This document shows positions 9,020-18,439 of a DNA stretch of 60,140 nt, piece by piece. Source of the DNA: Proteobacteria bacterium bin106 (GTDB taxonomy: Bacteria > Bdellovibrionota_B > Oligoflexia > Oligoflexales > Bin106); NCBI GenBank assembly GCA_002238945.1, contig MPNI01000013.1, positions 1 to 60,140 of the forward strand. The letters are read 5' to 3'. The translations under genes and the position numbers were made by a program. Below the pieces are notes generated by a model. The model was not told the origin of the DNA. It saw only the letters and a program-made list of their open reading frames with translations, and made no database searches. Within the stretch, counting starts at the first letter, position 1; every line of letters begins with the position of its first letter.

Positions 9020-10957
9020 CTACATACTCTCTGGTGGTAAAATGCCTAAAAGCTTTAGTCCCTGAGTGAGGACAGTAGCGAAAGCCTGCACTGTAAGTAA
9101 ACGAAGATCTATGAGATCACTTTCCTGTGATGCTAATATGGGGCAATATTTATAAAACCTAGAAAAAATTCGAGATATCTCAAGTAAGTAATGACACAGC
9201 AATGATGGCTTATGTTGCTCCTTTGCTTGCAAGCAGACAACAGCAAAACGTGTTATTTCAAACAATAATACTCTTTCATAGCTAGAAAGCTTATCAGATG
9301 ACTGCTTAAGTGTTTGCCATGGAAGATACTTAAGCTTGCTTACTTGCTCAGCTTTTTTTAATATGGAACACGCCCGAGCATAGGCATACATAACATAAGG
9401 GCCTGTGTCTCCTTCAAATGTGCACCAAGCTTCGCTATCAAAAATCAACTGCTTTTGAGGATCTTGAGCAAGCATCCCCCATTTCATTGTGCCACATATA
9501 AGCATTTGCAAAGTTTTTGACATCTCTTCATCTGACCAACGGCCTTCATACTTACTAAGATGTGCCTTCAAAGAACCTTCAAGCATCTCTACCAATTGCC
9601 AAAAACCAACCGTATTACCCTTTCTTGATGACATTTTCCCATCAGGCAATACCACCATCCCATAAGAAATATGTTCAAAGTTAGGCTTATTCACATCCGT
9701 CTGACTAGACAATCCCATCAATTCTAAACAAGCAAAAAGCTGTTTAAAATGATAATTCTGTTCATTACCCACCACATAAAGATAATCATGGATATGGCAA
9801 AAATCACGCTTTTTTCGATAAGCAAGAGCAAGGTCTTTGGTAATATAAAGAGTATTGCCATCACTTTTTCTAACCATCATAAAACCAAGATCTTTTTCTT
9901 TAAGGCAAAGTCCTAAGGCTCCATCTGAAAGAGTAAACAAACCTTTTTGACTGTAAGTTTCGAGAATCTCTTGAGCTTCAGTAGTAAGTTCTGATTCATA
10001 ATAAATATGATCAAACTCCACATCCAACCACTTATATATGGATAAAAAATCATCCATACAACGCTGCTTCGAATCCAGCCATAACTCATAATAAGCACCA
10101 CTCTTGCTTTCAAGCTCACGGAGAATAGAAGACAAAAGAGAATGATAGCTATCATCTGTATCATCTTCCTTAGCTTTAGCATCCTCTATCTTCGTGTTAG
10201 CTCTAACATAGAGATCATTATAAAATTCACTGGCACGCTGAGAAGCTGATGGCTTCTTTTGAGGATGTTTAGCCAATTCAGCTAAACACTTAGCAATATG
10301 AGTGCCTTCATCGCCAATATAATTGACCGCAACCACCTCATCACCCATGTAGCTATGCAGTAAACACAATGACTGTCCAAGGCATACATTACGACTATGG
10401 CCCACATGAAAAACCTTATGGGTGTTGGGTTGTGAATACTCAATCATCACTTTACGAGGACGAGCGTTCTTCTGATAACAGCTATCCAAAAATTCTCGCG
10501 TTTGAGTAGCAAAATGGGCGGTGTTTTTTACATCACAAAAAGAAGACCATCCCCTACTACCGTCAAGCTTTAAAGTAGAAAACACATACTCTGCAAGTAA
10601 AGATACATTCAAAGTGATATTGAGAAAACCACCCACTGCCACAAGATCACCAATCCACTTCTGCGGAGATGACAGCAAAGACTCTTTTTGTGCTGATGCC
10701 ACAAGAGCTTTTGAAATATGCGATGGAGACAAACGAGTCGGCTTTGCTAAAAAAAAACACGGCAGTGCAAAGTCACCTAAAGAGATGTCCTTTGGCCTTT
10801 CAAGTGCTTCTTGAATAACCTTTTTTGTAACACAATCAACCACCGATGATGATGACAGATCCCATTCAGCATAGCTAAATAATACACAAAGCTCTTCGGC
10901 TACAAAGCCAGCTAAAGCATGATAAGCCGATGATTTCGTTAAACCCACCCTCCACAC
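9020..10957 (-). CDS. argS: Arginyl-tRNA synthetase
   Basis: This cytoplasmic class I aminoacyl-tRNA synthetase charges tRNA-Arg. Residues 184-187 are HVGH (the HIGH motif) after an EYSQPNTHKVF stretch typical of ArgS; KMSSRKG (441-447) is the KMSKS loop. The N-terminal additional domain (about 10-120) precedes the catalytic core, and the C-terminal half has the helical DALR anticodon-binding domain with FEGDTGPYVMYAYARACSI. At 645 residues it is slightly longer than most. The frame begins with GTG at 10957; a second GTG three codons on is equally possible and neither has a clean ribosome site. It lies 26 bases after ctaF on the same strand, so it may be the last gene of the oxidase transcript. 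Confidence 0.95.
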   Translation of the reverse strand: MWRVGLTKSSAYHALAGFVAEELCVLFSYAEWDLSSSSVVDCVTKKVIQEALERPKDISLGDFALPCFFLAKPTRLSPSHISKALVASAQKESLLSSPQKWIGDLVAVGGFLNITLNVSLLAEYVFSTLKLDGSRGWSSFCDVKNTAHFATQTREFLDSCYQKNARPRKVMIEYSQPNTHKVFHVGHSRNVCLGQSLCLLHSYMGDEVVAVNYIGDEGTHIAKCLAELAKHPQKKPSASQRASEFYNDLYVRANTKIEDAKAKEDDTDDSYHSLLSSILRELESKSGAYYELWLDSKQRCMDDFLSIYKWLDVEFDHIYYESELTTEAQEILETYSQKGLFTLSDGALGLCLKEKDLGFMMVRKSDGNTLYITKDLALAYRKKRDFCHIHDYLYVVGNEQNYHFKQLFACLELMGLSSQTDVNKPNFEHISYGMVVLPDGKMSSRKGNTVGFWQLVEMLEGSLKAHLSKYEGRWSDEEMSKTLQMLICGTMKWGMLAQDPQKQLIFDSEAWCTFEGDTGPYVMYAYARACSILKKAEQVSKLKYLPWQTLKQSSDKLSSYERVLLFEITRFAVVCLQAKEQHKPSLLCHYLLEISRIFSRFYKYCPILASQESDLIDLRLLTVQAFATVLTQGLKLLGILPPESM

Positions 10958-10983
10958 CTCTCAAAAGCAAAGAAATACTCCTA

Positions 10984-11355
10984 TCAGCCAACGTTTCCAA
11001 TTTCAGCTGGAGAGGCAAGAAATAAAATCAAAAAGATAAATAGCGCAAATATCACTGTGGTGATAAAAATCCATTTTAAAGATTTCGGCTCATCAGATAA
11101 ATGCATGTACGATCCCACCACCAAAACAAATTTCACCAGTGATAATACCCCCAAAACCGGATACATAATCAAAGCATTGCCTCTGATAGTCTCAACCTTA
11201 AAAATAAAATACTCAATGGCTGTAATCACAACCAACACCACACAAATCACCCAATAACGCTTCACCGGCGAATGATGAACACGTGCTTGTGCTGGTTGTT
11301 CTTGCTGCTCAGCAGATGGGTCTGTTGTTTCTTGTGCTATCATGGACAGCTTCAC
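10984..11355 (-). CDS. ctaF: Cytochrome c oxidase subunit IV, caa3 type
   Basis: This is a small inner-membrane subunit of 123 residues with three hydrophobic helices (about 35-53, 61-82 and 94-116), the usual shape of the prokaryotic COX4-type subunit found after subunit III in aa3/caa3 operons. The first 30 residues are Gln/Glu/Pro-rich and cytoplasmic. It has no catalytic residues; family members stabilise the complex. It starts 21 bases after ctaE on the same strand. The call rests on size, three-helix pattern, the SYMHL segment and its place in the operon. Confidence 0.85.
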   Translation of the reverse strand: MKLSMIAQETTDPSAEQQEQPAQARVHHSPVKRYWVICVVLVVITAIEYFIFKVETIRGNALIMYPVLGVLSLVKFVLVVGSYMHLSDEPKSLKWIFITTVIFALFIFLILFLASPAEIGNVG

Positions 11356-11376
11356 TCCCTCCCAATCACTTATGAA

Positions 11377-11964
11377 TTACAGATAAATATACAGATATAC
11401 CACTGTAAAAATAACAATCCATACCACATCCACAAAATGCCAATACAATCCCGCTGTTTCCACCACATCAGCATTGAACCAACGATCACCACGTACCAAA
11501 GAAGTGACAAAAATCGTGCCTAACCATAGCGTACCTACTAATACATGCAAGCCATGACAGCCGGTCAGTAAATAAAAACTTGATGCAAAAAGACTGGTAG
11601 TAAAACCAAAATCATTGTGCAAAAAATGAGAAAACTCATAGTATTGAAAACCAAGAAACACCAAACCACCCAGTACCACCACAGCTGTCCAAAGACGAAA
11701 CTGAAATAGATCGCGCCGACGACAAGCATCCAGTGCCAGCACCATCGCCACAGAACTCATCAAAAGATCAAACGTAGACCATGTGGTGATTTCAATATCA
11801 AATACCTGCTGACCACCAGGGGTGCCAGGAAGAATACTCGCCTTGTGGATCAAAAAATTGGTGATCAATGTTCCAAAAAGAAAACACTCCGAAGCAATTA
11901 ACACCCACATGCCAAACTTACGGTTATCAATCCCCGTCTGAGTAGAATGGGCCAGAGCAGTCAT
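11377..11964 (-). CDS. ctaE: Cytochrome c oxidase subunit III
   Basis: This 195-residue inner-membrane protein has five predicted helices, the short form of subunit III used by bacterial caa3 and bo3 oxidases. Visible family signatures are FGMWVLIASECFLFGTL near the N-terminus, the LLTGCHGLHVLVGTLWLG segment, and the end GLYWHFVDVVWIVIF. Conserved acidic (ASEC) and His (GCHGLH, YWHFVD) residues are present. The subunit stabilises subunit I and its proton-uptake path. It lies between ctaD (38 bases upstream) and ctaF (21 bases downstream), all in one orientation. Confidence 0.94.
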   Translation of the reverse strand: MTALAHSTQTGIDNRKFGMWVLIASECFLFGTLITNFLIHKASILPGTPGGQQVFDIEITTWSTFDLLMSSVAMVLALDACRRRDLFQFRLWTAVVVLGGLVFLGFQYYEFSHFLHNDFGFTTSLFASSFYLLTGCHGLHVLVGTLWLGTIFVTSLVRGDRWFNADVVETAGLYWHFVDVVWIVIFTVVYLYIYL

Positions 11965-12002
11965 ACGTGTCTTCCTTAAATATTGGAACGTTCAAAGATA
12001 TT

Positions 12003-13835
12003 CTACGGAGTCTCGTAAGACCAACCATAACTAGCAATCAATGTAATCAATATACCCGTACCTGCCACATAAAGACCTGAAACAGGAAAAAAGAAAGCAC
12101 TGGCTATAACTGTGATACCCATAGCCAACACAATGGGCCAAAAACTCTGATTCGGCAAATGAATAGAACTCGGATCTTCTACATCAGGCTGATAAGGAGG
12201 ATCTTCCACCTTCTCTAACTGCCCACTACCACTACTAGACACTGGCTTATACTTTTTATACCACCAATCATCCACCTGACTCACCTCAGGAGCTACAGCA
12301 AAATTGTATTCAGGAGGAGGACTTGTAAGTGACCACTCCAAAGTACGCCCATCCCACGGATCCGCAGGAGCCCTTTTTCCTTTCCAAAAAGCATAAATCA
12401 CATTCACCAAAAACACTAAGCCACCCATGGCAGTGATATAAGCCCCCAATGAACTCACCACATTCCATAACTCCCAACCCTGATCAGGAGCATAAGTAAA
12501 ATTCCGACGTGGCATACCCTGTAAACCTAGAAAGTGCATCGGGAAAAATGTCATATTGAAGCCTATCATATAAAGCCAAAATTGCCATTTTCCTAGACAT
12601 TCTGAAAGCATACGACCAAAAAATTTAGGAAACCAATAATACACACCACCAAATATTCCCATAACCGCACCACCATAAAGCACATAATGAAAATGTGCTA
12701 CCACAAAATAGGTGTCATGTTGATGATAGTCGATGGGCGGTGAAGCATGCATAATCCCCGAAAGCCCACCAATGGTAAACATACAGACAAAAGATATGGC
12801 AAACAAATTAGCCGTGGTAAAGCGGATTTGTCCTCCCCACATCGTCCCTATCCAATTGAAAATTTTAACACCTGTGGGTACCGCAATAAGCATGGTGGCA
12901 AAAGAAAAGAAAGCCGTGGCCCAAGCACCTAATCCCGTAGTAAACATGTGATGAGCCCATACAGCAAAGCCAAGAAAGCCAATAGCTGATACCGAATACA
13001 CCATCACAGGATAACCAAACAACGGTTTCCTAGAAAATACAGGAATAATCTCTGAAACCATACCCATGGCCGGTAAAATCAGAATATACACCTCTGGATG
13101 ACCAAATATCCAGAAGAGATGTTGCCACATCACCACCGATCCTCCCACACCTGGATCGAAAAAACCCGTACCAAAAGTACGATCTGTAGCAATCATAATC
13201 AAAGCCACTGTAATCACAGGCAACGATAGAAACAGTAAAATCTGAGTTACCAAAGAAGCCCAGATAAATATAGGCATCTTCAATAAACTCATACCCTTAC
13301 AACGCATATTAACAATGGTTACAAAAAAATTGATAGACGATATCAAAGAAGCTAAACCAACCACCTGAATCCCTAAAATCCAGAAATCCACTGAGTGATC
13401 AGGAGTAAAGACTTTTGAGGTTAAATTCGCATAAGCAAACCAACCCACCTGAGGTACTTGACCAGCAATAAACGAATAATTGAGCAAAAGACCACCAAAC
13501 AAAAACACCCAAAAACTTAAGGCATTCATGCGTGGATAAGCCACATCAGCTGCACCAATCATTAAAGGAATCAAAAAGTTAAAAAAAGCCGCAATTAATG
13601 GCATCAAAAACAAAAAAATCATAGTGGTACCATGCATTGTCACGAGCCCATTATAAACCTCAGCAGATAAGAAGGTCATATTAGGAAGCAACAACTGAGT
13701 ACGCATCAACAATGCTTCAATGCCACCAAAAGCTAAAAAGAAAAAAGCTGAAGCAGCATAAAGGATACCAATCCTCTTATGATCTACAGTAGTCAGCCAA
13801 CTGATAACGCCAGTTTTGGGTAAATATGTCGCCAT
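12003..13835 (-). CDS. ctaD: Cytochrome c oxidase subunit I (haem-copper oxidase core)
   Basis: This 610-residue catalytic subunit reduces O2 to water and pumps protons across the inner membrane. All metal ligands are visible: His68 (MHGTTM, low-spin haem), His246 in HPEVY with the cross-linked Tyr250, His295-His296 (CuB), and His381/His383 in VVAHFHYVLYGG (high-spin and low-spin haem). About 12 helices form the core; after residue 480 a soluble linker leads to a further hairpin of two helices near 560-605, as in fused or extended caa3 subunits. It lies 26 bases downstream of ctaC. Confidence 0.97.
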   Translation of the reverse strand: MATYLPKTGVISWLTTVDHKRIGILYAASAFFFLAFGGIEALLMRTQLLLPNMTFLSAEVYNGLVTMHGTTMIFLFLMPLIAAFFNFLIPLMIGAADVAYPRMNALSFWVFLFGGLLLNYSFIAGQVPQVGWFAYANLTSKVFTPDHSVDFWILGIQVVGLASLISSINFFVTIVNMRCKGMSLLKMPIFIWASLVTQILLFLSLPVITVALIMIATDRTFGTGFFDPGVGGSVVMWQHLFWIFGHPEVYILILPAMGMVSEIIPVFSRKPLFGYPVMVYSVSAIGFLGFAVWAHHMFTTGLGAWATAFFSFATMLIAVPTGVKIFNWIGTMWGGQIRFTTANLFAISFVCMFTIGGLSGIMHASPPIDYHQHDTYFVVAHFHYVLYGGAVMGIFGGVYYWFPKFFGRMLSECLGKWQFWLYMIGFNMTFFPMHFLGLQGMPRRNFTYAPDQGWELWNVVSSLGAYITAMGGLVFLVNVIYAFWKGKRAPADPWDGRTLEWSLTSPPPEYNFAVAPEVSQVDDWWYKKYKPVSSSGSGQLEKVEDPPYQPDVEDPSSIHLPNQSFWPIVLAMGITVIASAFFFPVSGLYVAGTGILITLIASYGWSYETP

Positions 13836-13861
13836 AAATGCTTTCTAAAAACCTTACAATT

Positions 13862-14986
13862 TTACAGATCCTTAGCTGTAGAATACTGAATATACGCTGA
13901 GACATCCTCAATTTGTTCATCTGTAAGATCAAACTTAGGCATCAAAGATCCCGGTTTGAATGCTAAAGGATTTCTTATCCAATTACGTAAATTTTCCATA
14001 GTGTTTTTACGTGTACCCGCTCCCAAAGTACGACGGTTACCAAAGTTAGATAAATCAGGACCAATTTTAACAATCTCTAGATCCGCTGAAGGTGTACCTG
14101 CAATGGTATGACACGACATACACTGGTTAAACACCACTTCTCCTCTTTTTTCCTTTTCCGTTTTCACTTGAGGAGGTGTATTGTGTGATGCAATAAATTT
14201 TTGAAAAGCCTCCTTGCTCTTTACCACAGCCTCAAAACGCATCAAAGCATGGGATAAACCACACAATTCCATACACTGTCCTTGATAGTAATCCCCCATG
14301 GCAGAAGCATTGTCACTCAAAGGCGGAGAGTAATATACAAGTTTATTGATTTTACCAGGTATAGCATCTATCTTGCCACCAAAACGCGGAATATAAAAGC
14401 TGTGGATCACATCATAGGAGGTAATAGAAAAAGCTATGGGAGTATTTTCTGGCAACACAAGTTCATTAGCTGTAACAACATCATAGTCCACATACTTAAA
14501 TTCCCACCACCACTGATATCCTATAACCTCAATCTTTAAAGCCTGTCCACCACGCTCAATAGCCTTAACCGCACGATCTTGTTTAAAAATGGATTGCCAC
14601 GTAGGTACAGCGATCATAATCAAAAGTATGACAGGAATTACGGTCCAAACAATCTCAAGTACATGATTGCCTTTTACCTGCTCTGGTAAAGGCTGGTCTT
14701 CACCACGCGCACGAAATTTAAACAGAACATAGACCGTAGGAATCAATACAGCAAAGAAAACAAAAGTAACAATCAAAGTCGTCAGACCATAGACATGCAT
14801 AATGTCGCGGCCCCAGTCGGTAATACCCACCAAAGTATACATGGGTGATTGTTCCATACCTGGAGAAAACTTAAGAGGAGCATCATCAAAGTAGCTGGCA
14901 AATACCATATTTGCACAGAGAGACTTCCATAACCCAAATATGACAAGACACCACCTGACAAAACAGGCACAGATCGACCTCTGCAA
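13862..14986 (-). CDS. ctaC: Cytochrome c oxidase subunit II with fused cytochrome c domain (caa3)
   Basis: This 374-residue subunit passes electrons from cytochrome c to CuA and on to subunit I. It has a signal or first hydrophobic stretch (8-30), two membrane helices (about 66-88 and 110-130) and a cupredoxin domain with CuA ligands His195, Cys238, Glu240, Cys242, His246 and Met249 (GQCMELCGLSHALM). A C-terminal class I cytochrome c has CMSCH at 289-293 and Met350 in GSLMPKF as the likely sixth haem ligand. The fused cytochrome marks the enzyme as caa3. The start is TTG at 14986, backed by AGAGGA seven bases upstream. The downstream order is ctaD, ctaE, ctaF. Confidence 0.96.
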   Translation of the reverse strand: MQRSICACFVRWCLVIFGLWKSLCANMVFASYFDDAPLKFSPGMEQSPMYTLVGITDWGRDIMHVYGLTTLIVTFVFFAVLIPTVYVLFKFRARGEDQPLPEQVKGNHVLEIVWTVIPVILLIMIAVPTWQSIFKQDRAVKAIERGGQALKIEVIGYQWWWEFKYVDYDVVTANELVLPENTPIAFSITSYDVIHSFYIPRFGGKIDAIPGKINKLVYYSPPLSDNASAMGDYYQGQCMELCGLSHALMRFEAVVKSKEAFQKFIASHNTPPQVKTEKEKRGEVVFNQCMSCHTIAGTPSADLEIVKIGPDLSNFGNRRTLGAGTRKNTMENLRNWIRNPLAFKPGSLMPKFDLTDEQIEDVSAYIQYSTAKDL

Positions 14987-15045
14987 ACCCTATTTCCTCT
15001 CTTAAACAAGACTATCCTAAAACAATAGAATAACTAGATACAAGA

Positions 15046-15459
15046 TTATGTGCTCTTTTTTTGCGCTCTGACATAATTTGATTGGATGACACGCTCAGAT
15101 GCTTTTAGGAATCGCTGCTTTTTTTCTGCCACATTACTGCTAGCTGCATTGACTTTATAACCGATACGCGTAGCTTTCTTCTTCACATCATCATAATAAG
15201 CTACATTGGAAATAGCCACAGGTGAGCTTTCATAAGTCAAGCCGGTTCGCTCATCCTTTCCCGCTTTCTTATGCTTAACCTTCACATTGATCCCATCAAC
15301 CAGAACCCTGCTTTTGACAAGATCCAGGCTCTTAATAACACCTGTCTTGCCTTTGCTGTTACCAGCAATCACAACCACCTTATCTCCCACTTTCAAACGC
15401 GACTTAGTCGTCTTACCTAACGACTTCGCAGGTCTAGGGAGTTTCGCTCCTTTTCGCAT
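15046..15459 (-). CDS. rplX: Ribosomal protein L24 (uL24), isolated from the ribosomal operon
   Basis: This 137-residue protein has the KOW motif (KVGDKVVVIAGNSKGKTGVI, about 22-41), then VLVDGINVKVKHKK and the SSPVAISNVAYYD stretch typical of L24. The first 20 residues and the basic C-terminal tail make it longer than the usual ~105 residues. L24 helps start assembly of the large subunit. It normally sits between rplN and rplE in the S10/spc cluster; here it stands alone, 59 bases upstream of ctaC on the same strand, with tRNA-Asp behind it. Whether another rplX exists elsewhere cannot be seen. Confidence 0.93.
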   Translation of the reverse strand: MRKGAKLPRPAKSLGKTTKSRLKVGDKVVVIAGNSKGKTGVIKSLDLVKSRVLVDGINVKVKHKKAGKDERTGLTYESSPVAISNVAYYDDVKKKATRIGYKVNAASSNVAEKKQRFLKASERVIQSNYVRAQKKST

Positions 15460-15522
15460 ATCACCTACCCTTAAAACCCCTACCAGATGCCAAATATATC
15501 ACAAGAATGTGCGGTTAACTCT

Positions 15523-15570
15523 TACCAAGATACCAAGATACCAAGATACCAAGATACCAAGATACCAAGA
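15523..15570. repeat. 8-bp tandem repeat, six copies
   Basis: The unit TACCAAGA is repeated six times without error in the spacer upstream of rplX. It lies in the region expected to hold the rplX promoter. Confidence 0.95.
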
Positions 15571-15693
15571 GCTTATCAAAACCACTACACCAACTATCCT
15601 CATCAATAATCTAACACACATTGTATAAGGTTTCTTATTGTATAACTGTATAACGTATTCATTCAAATGGAATGGACAATAAGATCAAAAATA

Positions 15694-15770
<77 letters not shown>

Positions 15771-16628
15771 GTTTAACCAATTTTTTAACCAATGCCCCAC
15801 AAGCATTTCACTAGCTAAAAATTTTGCTAACTCTCTCAATCTTCATCACTAAGTGCTCAACGATCATCTCTATGTCTATCTCTTTTCTATCTATCGTCTT
15901 CTATTTGATGGGTTACTATATTCATAAGTACATAGATCTATGACTTTTTATGGATTGCTATTTTTGCTATTCGTTACTAACTACCCTCTCATATCATTAT
16001 CCACACTTCTAAGTATCACCAAAACCATTTTTGTAAAGTCATATGCTGCTGGTCTTATCATATAGCGTATTTTCTGTAAATATCGTATACCTATCTTATC
16101 TTTATTCTCATTTTCATTCTATGATATCTCTGTGTTTTTATTCAGCTCTCTGTTTTTCATCGAACTAATCAGCTCAACTAATAAGCCCAACTAGTCAGCT
16201 CAACTAGTCAACACGCCAACAACCACTTTACTGAAACTGATTGTTTTCTTTATTTCCTATTTCCTCGATCTCTGTTCTCTTATCCTTATCGCTTATCCTT
16301 ATCGCTTATCCTTATCGCTTATCCTTATCGCTTATCCTTATCGCTTATCCTTATCGCTTATCCTTGTCGCTTATCCATCCTTATCCCTATTCTACTTCAT
16401 ATAACTTGAACGTAACTGAACAGCTGATACAAAGTAAAGTAAGAAACACCAAACAACAAGCATCAGATAACAAGTATCCATCCTACTCTATATTCCACCA
16501 GATTCTCAAGGAAAAAATCACCGAAATATAACACCACTCTTCATGGAAGCTAAACAAGCCATATATAGAGTCATTATATAACCCATCCTGTGTGACAATC
16601 TCAAATAGAACCTCAAGGAGACTGAACT
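15771..16628. other. Long AT-rich spacer with tandem repeat
   Basis: About 860 bases lie between tRNA-Asp and the DedA-like gene. I see the 13-bp repeat described separately and short direct repeats such as AGTCAGCTCAACTAGTCA near 16185-16210. A plus-strand frame of 96 codons at 16241-16531 is an artefact of the repeat. No RNA gene fold is recognised. Confidence 0.5.
16279..16369. repeat. 13-bp tandem repeat, seven copies
   Basis: The unit CTTATCCTTATCG is repeated seven times, the last with one substitution (CTTATCCTTGTCG). It lies about 260 bases upstream of the DedA-like gene. Confidence 0.93.
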
Positions 16629-17267
16629 TTGCCCTCACGTTTTCGCTCAATGATTCTTGAGATAGCTAAAGGAAAATTTGGTATTTGGCTTTTAGTGACA
16701 GTAGCCTTTTTTGAAGCCACCATACTTTTACTTCCTGTGGATCTTGTTTTACTGGCCATAGTACCCATATCTGTATATTCATGGAAAAGAATAGCCCTTA
16801 TTGCTACCATCAGTTCCACGATAGGAGGATTATCAGGCTATCTTCTAGGATACCTAGGTTGGCAAAAACTAGCCCTACCTTTACTTGAACAGTTCTTTCA
16901 TCTCGATTTTACGATGATTCATGGAAGAAAAGATATCATGCTTCCCTCCTACCTCATCGATCATTTTTCATGGCTCCTCGGTGAGAGTAAACACCTCTTC
17001 GAAGCCTACGAAAATATAGGATTTGGTCTGGTATTTCTTTTTGCACTTATCCCTTTTCCTTACCGACTTATTGCTGCCACCTCCGGTGCAGCAAGTATGC
17101 CCGTCATCACCTTCATTCTTGCTTCCTTAGCAGGCAGAGGATTACGCTTTGCTTTGGTATGTTGTGGAGTACATTACTCTTATGTGAAGATACTGCGAAA
17201 ATGGTTGCTACTGCCTGAAAAATCACCATCATCACTCAAAAAGCCTTCCCAAAAAACTCGAAGATGA
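16629..17267 (+). CDS. DedA/YqaA-family (VTT domain) inner-membrane protein
   Basis: This 212-residue membrane protein resembles the YqaA branch of the DedA superfamily, thought to be lipid scramblase or transporter-like proteins. It has hydrophobic helices at about 18-50, 58-80, 130-150 and 158-178, the acidic residue of FFEATILLLPVDLVLLA in the re-entrant region, and the glycine-rich SSTIGGLSGYLLGYLGW, followed by PFPYRLIAATSGAASMP. The start is TTG at 16629: AAGGAG lies 8 bases upstream and no ATG is as well placed. The last 36 bases overlap the 3' end of the convergent dnaJ. The exact substrate is unknown. Confidence 0.8.
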   Translation: MPSRFRSMILEIAKGKFGIWLLVTVAFFEATILLLPVDLVLLAIVPISVYSWKRIALIATISSTIGGLSGYLLGYLGWQKLALPLLEQFFHLDFTMIHGRKDIMLPSYLIDHFSWLLGESKHLFEAYENIGFGLVFLFALIPFPYRLIAATSGAASMPVITFILASLAGRGLRFALVCCGVHYSYVKILRKWLLLPEKSPSSLKKPSQKTRR

Positions 17268-18326
17268 TGCTTTTTTCACTTCATGACCTAAGGATACAGA
17301 GAGCCGTTCGAGTAACTCTTTTTGCTCTTTATTGAGCTTTTCTGGTACCATGACTTGAATAAACACGATGAAATCTCCACGCCCCGAACCCCGCAAGAAA
17401 GGCACTCCGGCAGAAGGAATCCTTACCTTATGACCAAATTGCGTTCCGGCTGGAATCTTAATGGATTTTTCCTTGCCTTCAATGGTTTCAACTTTAATGT
17501 CTCCGCCCAGAGCTGCTGTGGCAATAGATACAGGAAAATACACGTAAATATCATAACCATCTCGCACGTAAGTATCTGATGGAACAACAGAGATGACCAA
17601 ATACAAATCACCTGCCGTACCACCACGCCTACCTTCTCCCCCCTTTTCTGCACAACGGATCTTCACCCCATCTTCTACACCAGCAGGGATTTTCACAGGC
17701 AAGGTGACTTCGTCTCTCACACACCCTTCACCATGACAGTGACCACAAGGATTTTCAATACGCTCTCCCGTACCATTACAGCTAGAACACACGGTTTGGA
17801 TAGTAAAAAACCCCTGAGATCTTCTCACATGACCAGTACCATCACACACCTGACATGTCACAATATCTTTAGGAGTCTTTGCTCCTGTACCTCCACAAAC
17901 ATGACATTCCACATCCTTGGAATACACAATATCTTTTTTCACACCAAACACAGATTCTTTGAAGTCCAATTCCAAGTCATAACGCAGATCTCTTCCGCGT
18001 TGCACTCGTTCTCCAGTTCTCTGAGAACCCATGCCAAAGAAGTCTTCAAATACCGAACCAAATGATGAAAATATATCCGATACATCAGAAAACCCACCAC
18101 CACTCACTCCCTGATGACCAAAGCGATCATATCTTTTACGCTTCTCTTGATCTGAAAGCACCTCATATGCCTCAGCAGCTTCTTTAAATTTATCTTCCGA
18201 TTCTTTACAATCAGGAGCTCGATCAGGATGATATTTAATGGCTGCTCGACGATAAGCAGCCTTAATATCTTGAGGCGAAGCCGAAGTAGGCACTCCCAAT
18301 ATGTCATAATAATCACGCTTAGCCAT
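17232..18326 (-). CDS. dnaJ: Chaperone DnaJ (Hsp40)
   Basis: This cytoplasmic co-chaperone stimulates DnaK. The J domain (1-70) contains HPD at 33-35; a short Gly/Phe/Ser linker follows (70-105); the zinc region spans Cys141-Cys202 with four CxxCxGxG-type motifs (CHVCGGTG, CQVCDGTG, CSSCNGTG, CGHCHGEG); and the C-terminal substrate-binding domains run to 364. ATG 18326 is preceded by AAGGGTAGG. The length is normal. No dnaK or grpE is adjacent. The gene converges with and overlaps the DedA-like gene by 36 bases. The linker is shorter than in E. coli DnaJ. Confidence 0.97.
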   Translation of the reverse strand: MAKRDYYDILGVPTSASPQDIKAAYRRAAIKYHPDRAPDCKESEDKFKEAAEAYEVLSDQEKRKRYDRFGHQGVSGGGFSDVSDIFSSFGSVFEDFFGMGSQRTGERVQRGRDLRYDLELDFKESVFGVKKDIVYSKDVECHVCGGTGAKTPKDIVTCQVCDGTGHVRRSQGFFTIQTVCSSCNGTGERIENPCGHCHGEGCVRDEVTLPVKIPAGVEDGVKIRCAEKGGEGRRGGTAGDLYLVISVVPSDTYVRDGYDIYVYFPVSIATAALGGDIKVETIEGKEKSIKIPAGTQFGHKVRIPSAGVPFLRGSGRGDFIVFIQVMVPEKLNKEQKELLERLSVSLGHEVKKASSSSFLGRLFE

Positions 18327-18391
18327 ATAAAACCTACCCTTAGCTAAATACCTGTGGCTTTATTCGTATTCACACTCACTCTCACACTAGC

Positions 18392-18439
18392 TCTTAAGCT
18401 TAACTAATCTTAAACTTAACTAATCTTAAGCTTAACTAG
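18392..18439. repeat. 16-bp tandem repeat over the panB stop codon
   Basis: The unit TCTTAAGCTTAACTAA occurs three times with two single-base differences. The last copy contains the panB stop codon (TAA on the minus strand at 18432-18434). Confidence 0.85.

Noticed and set aside
16241-16531. 96-codon plus-strand frame with LSLSLILIAYPYR repeats
   Set aside because: It is the 13-bp tandem repeat read in three frames; no start signal and no family.
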